A DNA stretch of 64,000 nt from Phlebotomus papatasi (GCF_024763615.1 NC_077222.1:44826001-44890000); one strand, 5' to 3'. Positions 25,309-37,032 are shown, counted from the stretch's first letter. A program made the numbers and translations. The notes: generated by a model not told the origin, from the sequence alone.

Positions 25309-25917
25309 TATATAACTTATAATTGGTAAATGAGGAACTGGAGGTGCCACCCATCTTTCAACATCCTCTGAGTGAACCGTCCACGGCAACTGATGCTCAC
25401 TCACTGAAGTACAGGGACAAATGAGTCGAACAAAAGCCCCAGCAGCAACTTTCAGCACCCGCCCAGGGATGATCAGTTGGATGTGTTAGGAATTAAAAAT
25501 TGGGATTGGTGGGTCTGGCCGTCGACTGGGTTAATAATTTTCGAATAGGCCATATCTACATAATTAAGCGGTAGAACTATAAAATAAAATAAAAAAAACA
25601 GAAAAATGCACATTTTAACATCAATTTTCAAAAAATCTTTTAAAAAAGAATATACCGTAGATGGATGAATTTACACTTCGAAAGTGATTTTGCCTCCACC
25701 CCTTTGTATACCTTGTATACCTTTGTATACCTTTTTTATAATTCTGGCGCTTTAAGAATGGATCAAACTTCAGTACAAAAATTAAAGCAAAGTTTGCGAA
25801 AAGTAGGGGTGAGGTCAGCCATGGAGTGCAAAGTTCCCCGCATCTACGGTACTTAAATTTTATAGTACATCTTACATATGTCCAGTAGAGTTGTAGAGGA
25901 TGAAATAATGCGTCTTA

Positions 25918-26375
25918 AGATTTGATTAAGATTAAGATTTGTCTATGGGTCGGTTATATTCCTTGCGGAACCGCTGCACCCAGGCCACTTATTTGGGCCC
26001 ATTATGCACTCCCCATTTTCCTGTTCTATCTTAACCCCCAAGGTGAGTAAACCTGCTCCATATCACAGTGCTCTGTGTGCGTTCTGATACACACAGTACC
26101 GCTTTATATCACGGTAAACCAACCTTGGTTTGTGGATCTGGGCAGTGAATGAGTATTTGTATTCGACTGAACTCTGCATGTCGAAACTTATTTCCTATAC
26201 CAACCTCTCTTTTTAGGCGGTTCATTGTCAATGTATTGACATTACTTTTCCATTCATTCACTGGACGAATTCGAGACTATTACAGCAGCTGAAAAATCTG
26301 CAGCTGCCTAGTCCCGAACCCTCGACCTCACAGTCACAGAGCCACTGCTCTATCCACTGATCCACTGAGGCCCTA
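25918..26375 (-). mobile_element. tRNA-derived SINE, 458 bp, with 15-bp target duplication
   Basis: On the minus strand the head at about 26370-26320 has an A-box-like ATCAGTGGATAGAGC and a B-box-like GAGGGTTCGGGAC. The tail at 25918-25935 is a TTAAGATT-type simple repeat. The sequence AAATAATGCGTCTTA occurs exactly at 25903-25917 and 26376-26390 and forms the target-site duplication. Confidence 0.85.
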
Positions 26376-27289
26376 AAATAATGCGTCTTATCGGATTAAG
26401 AAAATAAGAGCCAATTAATTAGAACCAGCGATAGAAATTTTTTGAATATTAGAAAACAACAAAAAAAAGAAAAATGAATAATGCATATTTATAAGAATCT
26501 AGACACGACCACGACGAACGGATTTCATATTTGAGATACTTAAATGACCTTCTCTAACCAGCTTTGACGACATTCTCGACTCAAGACACACAAAAAGGTT
26601 AATTTTGTCGCAAAGTACATAGAATTTCCCAACTTTAGCTCGAAATAGAATTTACATGCAATCCGAGTATTCTCACCTTAAGAATCTCGCCTAAGATAAG
26701 CTGATCTAGGTTTATCACTATGTTTTTGTACGTGAAATTGCCGGTGCCGGTATTCATTCATCATTTGTTTGTTGTAGACGCTTTGTGTTTTGCAAAATGA
26801 TCAAATTTGAGAAGAGCGAAGTTCTTAAGAATAAACATCTCATCACTGCATATAACGAGGCTCCCATTGAATACTTTCACAAACTTCTTTATTTTTTTCG
26901 TGTTTTTAACATTAACACCCCTTTGTATTAGTCCTAGAATCACAGTATGTTCAGTAAAAATGTATAGGATTTAATAGATGTAACGATACGAGACTTATCG
27001 AATGCAATAAACAGTAAACTTGAAGGCAGGACACAAATGTCCCTTCCGGAAGCGTCAGCAATAAACAGTAATCGATTTGGCTCCTGCAAATTCACTATGC
27101 TTTGTGTAGGAAAAAACTTCGGTATGGATATGGACATAAATTTCTCTAATGTGTTAGAGGTCATCAGTCCTAGAGAACCGAAAACAGCAAAAATATAGAG
27201 TTTAACACATTTAACGAGATCTATCAAATGCTGCCAAATGTAGTAATGCCAAATGGAGTCAAATGCCACTTCTTATTGTATTGTATTTA

Positions 27290-27553
27290 TTCTCATTATC
27301 ATTAATAACTACCAATAAATCATGGTAAACCCATCGTGTCTTGTGTCCATCGCCGTCTTAGCGTTGGTGGACCAACTTCCAGGGTAAAACGATGGAAACC
27401 CCTTCACAGGTGGGTTCCATCAAGATTTGCGTCAGTGAGCCGCTTACGATGGAATATGGTGCTCCCCAGGGATCGATGATCGGCCCTCTTGTGTTTCTGA
27501 TATACATCAATTATCTGCTAACTTTAGACCTGGGGTGACATGATAACTTTTTT
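27290..27553 (+). pseudogene. Non-LTR retrotransposon reverse transcriptase, 5-prime piece
   Basis: The frame from 27354 contains YGAPQGSMIGPLVFLIYINY, the RT motif GxPQGSxxGPxLFxIYIN of Jockey/I/CR1-type LINEs. It runs into TGA at about 27530. Upstream the frame is broken. The next expected block (F-A-D-D) is found 2.6 kb away at 30155, after inserted repeats. Confidence 0.85.
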
Positions 27554-27708
27554 TCGATACTATCGGCTACCGATTTTGAAAAATTTTAACGATAGCAGGA
27601 CTTCCTGTAACTAATATAGATATTTGTCGACAGTCACATTGTTTTAAGAAGGTTACAATGAATGGCCCAATAATGCGTAAAAAGACCACATTCGCTTAAT
27701 CTAACAGA

Positions 27709-30153
27709 TAGGGGAGACCGGGGCAAATTTGTCAAAACGAAAATTTCAATATTCACTATTTTCTAAAATAAAAGAAACTGAGGCTTGAAATTTTTATTAG
27801 ATAGCCTTCATGCACATTTTTAAACTTCAAAGTTTCAAGGGATTCGACGAAGGATTATGTAAAATAAAAAAATAATGGAATTTTCAGCCCTATTTTTGGA
27901 ATATTTGGCTTACAGAAAATATCAATACTGATTAGCTCAATTTAAGCACATTTCTCGTTAAGATACAGAAAAATTATCTTCGACAAAGTTGTAGAGGAAT
28001 AAATTTCCTCTCTCCCTTTAAATAAATTTATTTGATAAAAATTTTTAACTTTTTTGAGAGTAAAACGTGACAAATTATCCGGAGACTGACAAAATTTGCC
28101 TCAGCAATTTTGAGAATCTCCACAAAATCGACTTTTAGAAAATGATTCGAAAATCACATTTCTTTCTAGATAGAGGAAAATCAGGAACATAGTCTTCTGT
28201 CTTCTGCAATGTTGTAGAGCAGTAAATTTCCTATAAGAATATTCTCATTATAAAACGTTTAAGTTTTATCAGAGCTCGTGAAAGAATTAAAGGGACAGAT
28301 AATCCTAACCGGCTTATGTAGGTGAGATTCTTAACGTGAGCTAACTCGGAGTGCATGCAAATTCGATTTAGAGCTGAAGTTGGGAGACGCCATTCAGTTA
28401 TCTTGAATAAAATTCGTGAAATTATACAAATTTTGTATTTAAACCAAAATATCAAGGATTTGGATGAACTGACAGAAAAGTGATATATGGGTGAAATGTA
28501 GACCAGAATGTTCTCTATAATTTTCTCATAGAACATGATCTCATCGATTACTCAGAAGCCAAGATAAGCGAGGTTTTTTGTTTCTTAACTCGTTTTTTCA
28601 TCCAGAGTGCCCCAAGTAGTCATTTGTTGAACTTCAACTATATCAAAGAATTGTTGTATTTTGCGGGACTTTCCATTTAAACCCCTATTTTAAGTGTCTT
28701 GGTGGAGTAGAGGCAGTCAAATTGGCATCTGAGTGATTTCAAAGCGTTATTATGGGAAAAATCAATTTTTTCACACTTAAACGGCAAAATCGGAGTGATA
28801 GCGTAGTCTGAGTGGAAAATGATGTATGGACGAAATGTAGAGACAAATGTGCTCTACAATTATGTCGAAGTAATCATCAAAATCGGTTCAGCGACAGTCG
28901 AGATAATTGAGGTTATGTGATATTGAAATTGGTTTTTCGACTGTGGCGCCCCTGGTGTTGGTCCCACGAAGTTCAAATATTCTAGAAAGTTGTAGCATTT
29001 GGTGAGATCTTTCGTTTAAGCCCTCATTCATCAAAATCGGTCACATAGAACCGGAGATATGATTTTTTGAATGTTGTGAACTTTGACCCCTCATATCTCC
29101 GGTTCTATTGAAACCACAGCGCACATACGCACCATTTTGGAAACGTCCTAGACTGGACTACAACATACTAAAATTTCATTAACTTGCACAATGCCGTTTT
29201 TGAGAAAAGTGACTTTGAATTTCGATGAATTTTGACGCTATCACAGCGCCACCTGTGGTGACTTTTTGAACTTCCATCTGAAAGTGCTCATCGAGACGAA
29301 ACCAAAAAGGTAAAATTTAGGTTGCTATGTTAATTAGAACCGGAGATAGAGGCCGGTCAATGTTCGAACTTTGACCCCTTATAGCTCGGGTCAGGGGTTA
29401 TGGATCGACTTAAGGTTTTTTTTGTTTGATAGGTATAATCAACGACTACAACATACTAAAATTTCAGCCCGATTGCATAAGGAATTTTTGAGTTATTTAA
29501 CTTTTAAGATTTAAAAATTTTCTTTTTAAAAAAAGCGCCCCTAGCGGTGGTTTTATGAACTTGCGATGTTAGAAGGGGAAGTGGCATTTCACGAGAGCTT
29601 TCCAAAAAGCCCTCACTTTTTAAATTCTGACAATTAGAACCGGAGTTATGGCCATTTTAAGAAAATTTTTTTGGACCCTTATAGCTCGGGTCAGGGGGGT
29701 CGGGGGACCTTAAGTTTGGTACTGATGGAAAGCTCTAAGGCCCAGCTATAACATACTAAAATTTGAGCCCGCTCGATGCCATAGGGGCGGAGCTATTGAG
29801 AAAAGAAAAAAAGGGGGGTCTTCAAAATGGCGGAAGGAGGGGTGGGGGGTGGGGGGTCAATGCACCAAGTTGCAATTTTCATACGATATTTAACCTTTGC
29901 CGAAAACCGCAAGTCGATATCTTTTTTAGTTTAGGAGCTATTAAGCTCCAAAGAGCGGCCGGACGGCCGGCCGGACGGCCGGGAACGTAACTTAGCCCCC
30001 CATATATTCGTGATCAGGAAGTGGCGAAACACATTTTGGCCAAGTTTGAGCGCGATCGGACGACATGAAATTTTGTTAGGATTATAGTAGGTGAGATTGT
30101 TAAGAATCTCACCTAATATGCGTTTTGACAAGTTTTGCCCTAGTCTCCCCTAT
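27709..30153. mobile_element. BR1 repeat copy 1: 2.44 kb TIR element inserted in a LINE
   Basis: Terminal inverted repeats of about 30 bp: TAGGGGAGACCGGGGCAAAT at the left, and at the right its complement with a few changes ending GTCTCCCCTAT. The interior is made of about three degenerate modules of 250-300 bp. Each has a GCGCCMCT-type block (28948, 29248, 29536), a TAGAACCGGAGATA block and an AACTTTGACCCCT block. A GC-rich palindromic stretch (GGCCGGACGGCC) lies at 29957-29983, and a GGTGAGATT...AATCTCACC hairpin is near the right end. No protein was recognised. Copies occur at 35970-44720 (split) and 54760-55960. Confidence 0.75.
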
Positions 30154-30450
30154 ACATTTATCGATAATTTGGCATTAATGAACTCTGGATCATCACGTGA
30201 AACTGTAAAAGCGTGGACGCAAACTGACCTTGACGCGGTTAGGCTCTGGCTTGACGTAAATGGCATGATCATGAGCCCCAAAACTGTGTCCATGCATTTT
30301 GGTCGGGGTCCTGTGTTCGGGGATTGGACAATGTGTCATAATTCGAGTTACGCACGAGGAGTTGGAGCGTATCCGAAAAATTCCGTCCTGATTAACCGTG
30401 ACGTGTTTCAGACCAAAGACTTAGCCGTATGGCTTAACTTCTCAAGTTAA
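30154..30450 (+). pseudogene. Non-LTR retrotransposon reverse transcriptase, 3-prime piece
   Basis: The frame reads FIDNLALMNSGSS, LDAVRLWLDVNGM and then PKTVSMHFG, the continuation of LINE RT expected after the FADD box (here FIDN, so the catalytic Asp pair is partly lost). It fits directly on to GDMITF at about 27545, which shows one LINE split by later insertions. Confidence 0.8.
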
Positions 30451-30495
30451 GCCAAGTTTTTTGGGAAATTCTAAGTTATAGGATTGGTCCATTAA

Positions 30496-32059
30496 TGTAC
30501 CGTCGTTGCGGGTGACTTTGCACTCGGGGGGTGACTTTGCACTCTGCTGTTCGTGAGACTTTGAACAATTCTAGCACTTATTGATGGTCTTCGCCGATCC
30601 GATCTACCATGTCAAAGTATATAGGGATATGTTAAGTACCAAGTAAGGTACAATGATCCTCAAAAGGATTCTTGTGGTTTCAGTAATAGTCAATGAAATG
30701 CTAATATAGGTATTTTGTCAAAAAACGGCTCCGTGAAAAAGTTATCTGAAGGTGTAATTCCAAAATCGATTTCGGAGTAGTAAATTGGCCAAATCTATTC
30801 TAAATTTATCTGGCTAGAATAATCCACTTCCATTTTGTTGATTATTTTTATTAAAATTTTTTTTTTTGCCTATTATCTTTCTAAGAACGCATGATTTATG
30901 TTACAAAATTGCATGTAATGATCTTTCTAAAGCTTTATTATAAAAGTATTTGGCTAAAAATTATCCAATTTTTTGATAATTTAAGATAAAGTGACCGAGA
31001 TCTACAAGATGGTATGGTCGCCATCTTGGTTTGACGTTTCTGTCCGCCATTTTGAATAACTGTCAAAACAAAAAAATTATCCGATTGAGCTGAAATTTTA
31101 GTATGTTCTAGCTGATGTCAAACGCTTTTCAGAACATATATAACATCCGACCTAGGTCAAGCGATTGCCTGGATACAGGAGCTCCAAGTTCAAAATTTTG
31201 ACATTTTCATGAATACAGGACTACGGAGAGCTTTTTTTATCGAAATCATCACAAAAAAGACAGTACTGTCGTTAGGCGATGAGATCTAAATAACAAACAA
31301 AAAGAAAAGGATTGTTTTTCTTTATAACAGCATATTATTTGAAGATCTGAAAAACTGTTTTTGCAAAAATGAAAAAATAAAAAAAATTAATAAATGCACT
31401 TTTCATTTATTTTTTTTTAATTATGTAAGAGCAAATAAATATATAAAATAAAAGCCTCAACCATTTTTAATGGTTACTGAAGCATTTCATTTAGATTTTA
31501 AAATTAAGGATTATAAAATAAAGATCGCCAAAATATAATGATTTCAAAATTTTAAAATGTGAGCCTCTGTATCTAGGTAAATACTTGACGTAGACTGGGA
31601 TATAGATACGTTCTGAAAAGGTCTTGACATCAGCTACAACATACTAAAATTTCAACCCAATCGGACCAGTTTTAGGTTTTGTCAGTTATTCAAAATGGCG
31701 GACAGAAACGTCAAATCAAGATGGCGACCACGTCATCTTGTAGATCTCGTGCATATTACCCTTAGATGTAAAGATCTTCATTGTCGTTTATTATCAGAAA
31801 TTGTTGATTTTTTAGTATTTATTAAAAAGTGCAAAGTCACCCGCACCTTATCCCCAGTGCAAGCCTTTTTTCTTGATTTTTTTAAACATAGTAAAATTTT
31901 ATAAAATTAATGCTAGTGGCACAAAATCCATTCATTAACAACTGAATACAAATAATTTTACTCAAAAACCCCCCTCCCTTCACTTTAACTATCCACTTTT
32001 AGAGAGCAAAGTTGAAAAATAGCGAAAAAACGTGCAAAGTCACCCGCAACGACGGTAAA
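30496..32059. mobile_element. Foldback element copy 1 (1.56 kb, 11-bp target duplication)
   Basis: Ends are TACCGTCGTTGCGGGTGAC at 30498 and its complement ending at 32057. The two halves are long inverted repeats: CGTTTCTGTCCGCCATTTTG at 31035-31054 is mirrored at about 31691-31710, and the flanking text is mirrored too. TGGTCCATTAA occurs at 30485-30495 and 32060-32070 as target duplication. No ORF with family resemblance. Second copy at 62367-63910, inverted. Confidence 0.8.
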
Positions 32060-32070
32060 TGGTCCATTAA

Positions 32071-33178
32071 ATTCCTATAAACCAAAAATTTTCTTGTTAT
32101 ATAGGATTTAGATACCTTCGGGAACTGGGCTAAATCTCTAGTCTGAAGACCACTTAAGCTGTAGTGTAACTTCCTGATGATCACACAGTTATTATTTTGA
32201 AAAGCCTGTTGAAGCTACTTTGGCTGCTTTCCGAAATTTTCCACGAAATTTATCAGAATCGTATAGAAAAATAAATCTACAAACAATCACAAGGGGCAAC
32301 TTACCGTTACCAATCTAAAATATCATTATATCACCAAGCCTTTTTATTTTTAATCTTTGCCTCTTTATAAGTAAAAGGACAGGAATTGAGGCAAGGATAT
32401 TAAAATACGCTAAATGGGAAACCGCATAATTAGGATTAAGATGATTCAAAAATGCCTGAAACTCACGCCTCTATTGTAAACTTAGTTGGTTTCACAGTGC
32501 ACATGGGACAACCCTCTTATCATGCATGCTACAATATTATTTATCTATAATACATGTAATTAATTTTTATAGTAACTAATGGACTTTTAAATTAACTTAC
32601 CATTTCGATATATTTATAATGAAAAATAAAAGTAAATTAGACCATACTGTACGTACAGAGAAAACCAATAACGTTAATTCAAGAAGTTCGCTTTTGAGAC
32701 TTTGAAATTCAATCCTCTTGTTTTCCTGAACAGTACTTCGGATTATGAGAATAAATAAATTATTTTGGTTATCATGTAATTGGTTTTATGTAATCATACA
32801 CAATAAAGATTTCTTTTTTTTTGCAAATTACACTTTATCCGGTGGTGACTCCTCGTTGGTAACTTCTGAGCCCCATTCACACATTTTACCCAAAATAATT
32901 CTCATGTCAAGTGTGTTAGTAAACTTGGTGGTAATTAAGTTACATTTGTATTTTCTTCTTTATTTTTTTTCCGTTTTTATTCAAAATAATTAACGCCATT
33001 AAGTTCTTCAAATTTTTCTTTTCATTCTTCCTTCATGATGTACATCCTCAAAGATTTAGTGTGGTTGATTTTGATGTTAGAACGACTGGTGGTATTGTCG
33101 AATTAAATTGTAAGTTTTGATCAGATGAAATGGAAATGATGAACAATGATACTGTCAATGTCTTATTGTGAAAGTGCC
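32071..33178. other. Intergenic and Mlc2 3-prime UTR
   Basis: No gene recognised. Minus-strand AATAAA motifs at 32976-32981 and 32959-32964 could end the Mlc2 transcript about 200 nt past its stop. Confidence 0.45.
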
Positions 33179-34777
33179 TTAAGCAGCCTCCTCTTCCTCT
33201 TCATCCTTGCCGGTGAGCATGGCAATGAGGGCGGCTGTGTCAATCCATCCTTTATCGTCAATCACCATCTGATCATAGGCATCATCCACCTCATTGGCGG
33301 TGAATTTGTCGCCCCATGTCATGAGAGCGTGGCGCATTCGGTCACCATCGATCTTGCCATCAACATCGAATGACTTGAATGCATTGATGACAACGTCATC
33401 ATCATCGGAGGCACCAGCGGACGCCATACGACCCGCAAAGAGGGTAAGGAGCTGTGTGAAGTTAATGGGGCCGGACGCCTCACCAAGCATCTCGTCGAGC
33501 TCTTTCTCAGACACGAGTTTGCCTACGGAGTCGAATGTGGCGCGCAGATCGTTCTTACCGATGGTGCCATCCTTGTCAGCATCCATGAGCTGGAAGGCCT
33601 CTTTGAACTCAGCCACCTGCTTCTGGGAGAACATGGAGAAGACATTGGAGCCAGTGCGTTTAGCTTGGCGTTTTGAGCCTCCAGAAGCACGCGACGATTG
33701 CCGGGTGGACTCAGATTTGGCTGGTGTAGCGGCTGGCTCAGGGGTTGGGGCTTCAGTTGGTGTCTCAGATGCGGAAGCCTCTCCCTCCTTCTTCTTCTTC
33801 TTAACCTTCTTCTCCTTATCCGCCTATAAATACAACAAGGACGCCATATATGCATGAGCTATTATTCTATTCCTTAGTTTTCAGCAATTCTCACATGTAC
33901 ACTGCAAAGTAACCTTCTAGGGTCATAAGTTATTTTACGTTTCAAATTTAAGCTTTGTGACTAGAGGTTTTAAATAAGAAAATTGATGAACTGCATAAAA
34001 AATACGTTTTAATAGGCAATAGTCATCCACATTTGTAATTACACTATTTAATAGAATTGATTTTAAAATAATCTGATAATTTTTGGAAATATTTTTATTT
34101 AGACCATACTATCACTGATATGCATTTTTAATAAGCAAATTTCTTAGAGTAAATGCAAATTACTTTAAATATTGGAATGATAATTTTGATATTTCTGAAA
34201 TACCATTTTTCAGCAAATTAAAAAAAAGACTGCGTCATTTGTAAACTAGTGATATCAAATATCACTTGAATCATTCTCTTTTAGAATTGTATCACCGATG
34301 GTCAGAGACCTTGTTACGGCAGAGACTGAGAACCCAAAATAGAAACACAGCAATAACAATTCAACGGATGAGAACGTGTTACGTGCACGAAGTTGAAAAT
34401 AGAATAGCTGAGATATGTGCCAAATAGATTTACCACATATTTTTCTCGTTTAAAAATTCTTTTGGTAGCATTTGATCATAATATTTTTCTGATATATGGC
34501 TTTAATTGACACTCTGTTTAATTAATATCCTTCATTGTGTTGTTCCACTTGTAACATCCACATTGCAGAATACACATATTCCATGAATTGTAAATATAAT
34601 CCTCTTAATTCCATCCTCATTTTTTTTTTCATCAAAAGCGCACTAATTAATTCACTAGAGAAATTTTTAACAATATATCTAGTCACTTTCACGAAACTTC
34701 TTTAATAAATCCTTTAATGCTGAATGTTCCACAGAGATTACTTTGCTGTAGACTCCACTATGAAGGAGACTTACCAT
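33179..34777 (-). CDS. Mlc2: Myosin regulatory light chain 2 (muscle), 215 aa
   Basis: Two coding exons. The first (34777-34775) holds only the ATG, directly followed by GTAAGT. The second (33823-33179) encodes 214 residues and the stop. The protein starts M-A-D-K-E-K-K-V with a Lys-rich and Ala/Pro-rich extension of about 55 residues, as in Drosophila Mlc2. RTGSNVFSMFSQKQ follows, holding the Ser phosphorylated by myosin light chain kinase. The first EF hand has an intact loop (DADKDGTIGKND) expected to bind Ca/Mg. Later EF hands are degenerate, as is usual for the family. The end is EEEEEAA. It binds the IQ neck of myosin heavy chain in muscle and tunes force and stretch activation. GC content is well above the surroundings, consistent with high expression. 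Confidence 0.96.
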
Positions 34778-34821
34778 TTTGCTGTTGATCTGAGTAACGA
34801 CTAGTATTCACAAGAGGCCTA

Positions 34822-34835
34822 CAGCAACTGAAAGA
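34822..34835 (-). promoter_or_regulatory. Candidate Mlc2 initiator
   Basis: On the minus strand, TTTCTTTCAGTTGC contains TCAGTT, the arthropod initiator consensus, about 50 nt before the ATG. A weak TATAGCA lies about 35 nt upstream of it. A stronger TATAAAA at about 35206-35212 is an alternative that would give a leader of about 400 nt. Not decidable by eye. Confidence 0.3.
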
Positions 34836-35969
34836 AAGGCGACGCCCGAACTATGATCAGTGCTATAGTCCCGCCGAAGAGAACTTCTATCATATTCACT
34901 TATACTTACACTCCTTATTTAGTAGCCGAGCAGTGTATTCTCATTCGTTGGACCAAATCTATAATTAAACTTTTCAACTTACAACACAAAACCAAGACAG
35001 CAGTATAGAAGATTCGAAATAAAACCAAATTTTCTCTCACTTAATTGTATTCCTTCGCTTTTCTCTAGTTGGCATGTCGACAAAGGGAAATGGTAACTGG
35101 GAGCCTTTCCTCTGCGTCCCGTTCAACACCCGAACTCTTCCTCATCTTTTAATCTCACACAGTGAAAAATTATATAGGTACGTGTAAGACAACGAGCGCC
35201 AGGGAATTTTATAGATCCCCTTTTTTTACTTTTGATAAGGTCATCGCTCATCCAATTTGAACCACCAGCCATTGACACAATTAACTAGCGCAAAAGTTAC
35301 CTTTACGGAATTTTTTCCTTTAACTGCAATACAAATATGTATATAGAATTTTAAATTAAAAAAAAGTTTTACAGTATGGATGCAGTGGTGATCTCCTGCA
35401 AAAAATTGATAAAAATACAAGTTTAAAGAAATTAATCCCACAATTTTCTAAAATATAAAACAATATTTCAATCTTATAGTCGGTCGCCTTTAAAAGGTGA
35501 TTTACATTGTTTGATTAAGCGTGTATACTATTGTGAAATTTCTTAAAGCTTAACTGTTTATCGTTTTTAAGTATTGTTTAATTTAATCAAAAGTGCTTTC
35601 AGATCTTTGGAAATTGAAATTTTTGAGATAAAATTATGATACATACAGCATTGGCCTTTAACTGTGATTTCGAACTCAAACACTAAACATTTCACTTAAA
35701 TATATAATCTTTTATCACGCAAAAACACTTTTTTTTGAAGAATTAGAAGATTGACTATACTCGTAATTACCAAAATGAATTCTAAAAAATCGAAAAATAA
35801 TTTTATTTGTATAAAAATGGAATATTTCGTACATACTTTACACACTATAGGACTTTATGTTCATATTTGACAGTATTTTTAAATTTAAACATAAATTTAG
35901 ACATAAATTTTTATACTGTGTAAGTATCAGGAGACAAAATTTGTTTAAAAATATATTTATAAAAAACTT
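34836..35969. other. Upstream region of Mlc2, no gene seen
   Basis: AT-rich sequence with a TATAAAA on the minus strand near 35206. It probably holds muscle enhancers of Mlc2, but I cannot identify individual sites with confidence. Confidence 0.4.
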
Positions 35970-36089
35970 AAGTCTAGATTAGCTTGTTGTAGATGTGATT
36001 CTTAATGTGAGCATCTTCAGATTGCAAGAAAATTCGATTTCTAGCTGAACTTGATAGATTTTATTCAGCAATATATTGATTTTGAATAG

Positions 36090-36283
36090 GGAGATGTGGC
36101 GCTACTTTGAGCTGTGGGGGTAGATTGTTATACGATTTTTTCGCCAGTTTCTAAATAAAGCTTATCCTTACAACTATTTTATCTTCCAAATTGCATGAAG
36201 TGAAAACCTAGTTTCCATTAGACATTATTCAAAAAGAATCGTATAGCCCCATAGCTCAAAGTTGCCCCACTTCCCCCTAACTG
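36090..36283. mobile_element. Small MITE in BR1 copy 2
   Basis: Inverted ends: GGGAGATGTGGCGCTACTTT at the left and the complement of GGGGAAGTGGGGCAACTTT at the right, both followed by GAGCT(G/A)TGGGG and a matching TATACGATT. About 195 bp, no coding capacity. Confidence 0.65.
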
Positions 36284-36401
36284 AATTTTATCATTTGTTT
36301 TGGAGATAAGATAATTTAATTTTTTTATCACGTTTTTTGACTACAGCGCCCCTTGTGTCATAGTGTCAGAAATTAGTTGAATTTTGTAAAAGCGTATACA
36401 T

Positions 36402-36735
36402 GTAGAGTCTTCTAAATTCGAGCGCTTGGGGGGTATTTTTGACATTTCTCACCTCCCAAATTCGAACGATTTTTTCAAACTAACGAAATTTATGTTAGAT
36501 TAAATTGTACTTTGAATCAAATTCCTGTACTTTCTCACAAGTCTTAGTGGTAACATACTTCCTTTTCATTTTATATGATCATAATGTATGTAAACATTCA
36601 GGAAGAAGTACATAAATATGATTTTCATTCATCCAGAAAACGATTTTTTTTTTAACATAACCCCACAATTGACATTTTGAATCCAAACGTCGTTCGAATT
36701 TAAGATATTCAGATTTGAGAGACTCTACTGTACTT
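36402..36735. mobile_element. MITE of the TACAGTAGACTCTC family (degenerate)
   Basis: The left end TAGAGTCTTCTAAATTCGAG and the right end GAGAGACTCTACTGTA resemble the perfect copy at 52792-53135. About 330 bp, with ORF-free interior. Confidence 0.55.
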
Positions 36736-36880
36736 TCGCGCCGTTATTATGAGAAAAGAGAATCATTTTCTTACAGTAAAACGACAAAATCGGACATAAA
36801 TCTAAGCAAGAAATGATGCGTGGGCGACTGTAGATATATATTTTCCTCTATAATTATGTTCAAGAAAACATTAACATTAG

Positions 36881-37032
36881 TTAACCCTTTAAGGACGAAG
36901 AGGGTCAAAAATTGCGACTCAGAAAAAATCATTTTTCCTTATATTTTAGAGTAAAACATAATTTTAGAAGACGGTAGGAAAAATCTTGCTTTTGGGTCAC
37001 CGGTGACCCAATTGTCATTTAACCCTTTAGGG
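36881..37032 (+). mobile_element. TTAA-type MITE, host of the hAT insertion
   Basis: Begins TTAACCCTTTAAGGACGA at 36881. It contains a perfect 16-bp palindrome GGGTCACCGGTGACCC at about 37002-37017 and reaches TTTAACCCTTTAGGG at 37032, where the hAT element starts. The remnant CTTAGGGTTAA continues after the hAT at 42945. Confidence 0.65.

Larger units (their letters stand above)
35970..36880 (+). repeat. BR1 copy 2, left part
   Basis: Matches BR1 copy 1 from about 28310 to 28890 (GATTCTTAA-GTGAGC near the start; GACAAAATCGGA and CAATTATGT-type text near the end). It is interrupted by two MITEs (36090-36283 and 36402-36735) and then by the insertion stack beginning at 36881. The right part resumes at 42953. 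Confidence 0.65.

Noticed and set aside
25108..25458. 116-aa minus-strand ORF
   Set aside because: It crosses the right end of the TIR element at 25308, so it is a chimera of element and flank. No family resemblance.
26940..27269. 109-aa minus-strand ORF next to the LINE piece
   Set aside because: No recognisable domain, no splice context; could be chance or decayed LINE sequence.
29763..29990. Gly/Arg-rich ORF in BR1
   Set aside because: Product of G-rich repeat sequence and the GGCCGGAC palindrome; not conserved in other BR1 copies.
33294..33857. 187-aa plus-strand ORF
   Set aside because: Antisense shadow of the GC-rich Mlc2 exon; no independent evidence.
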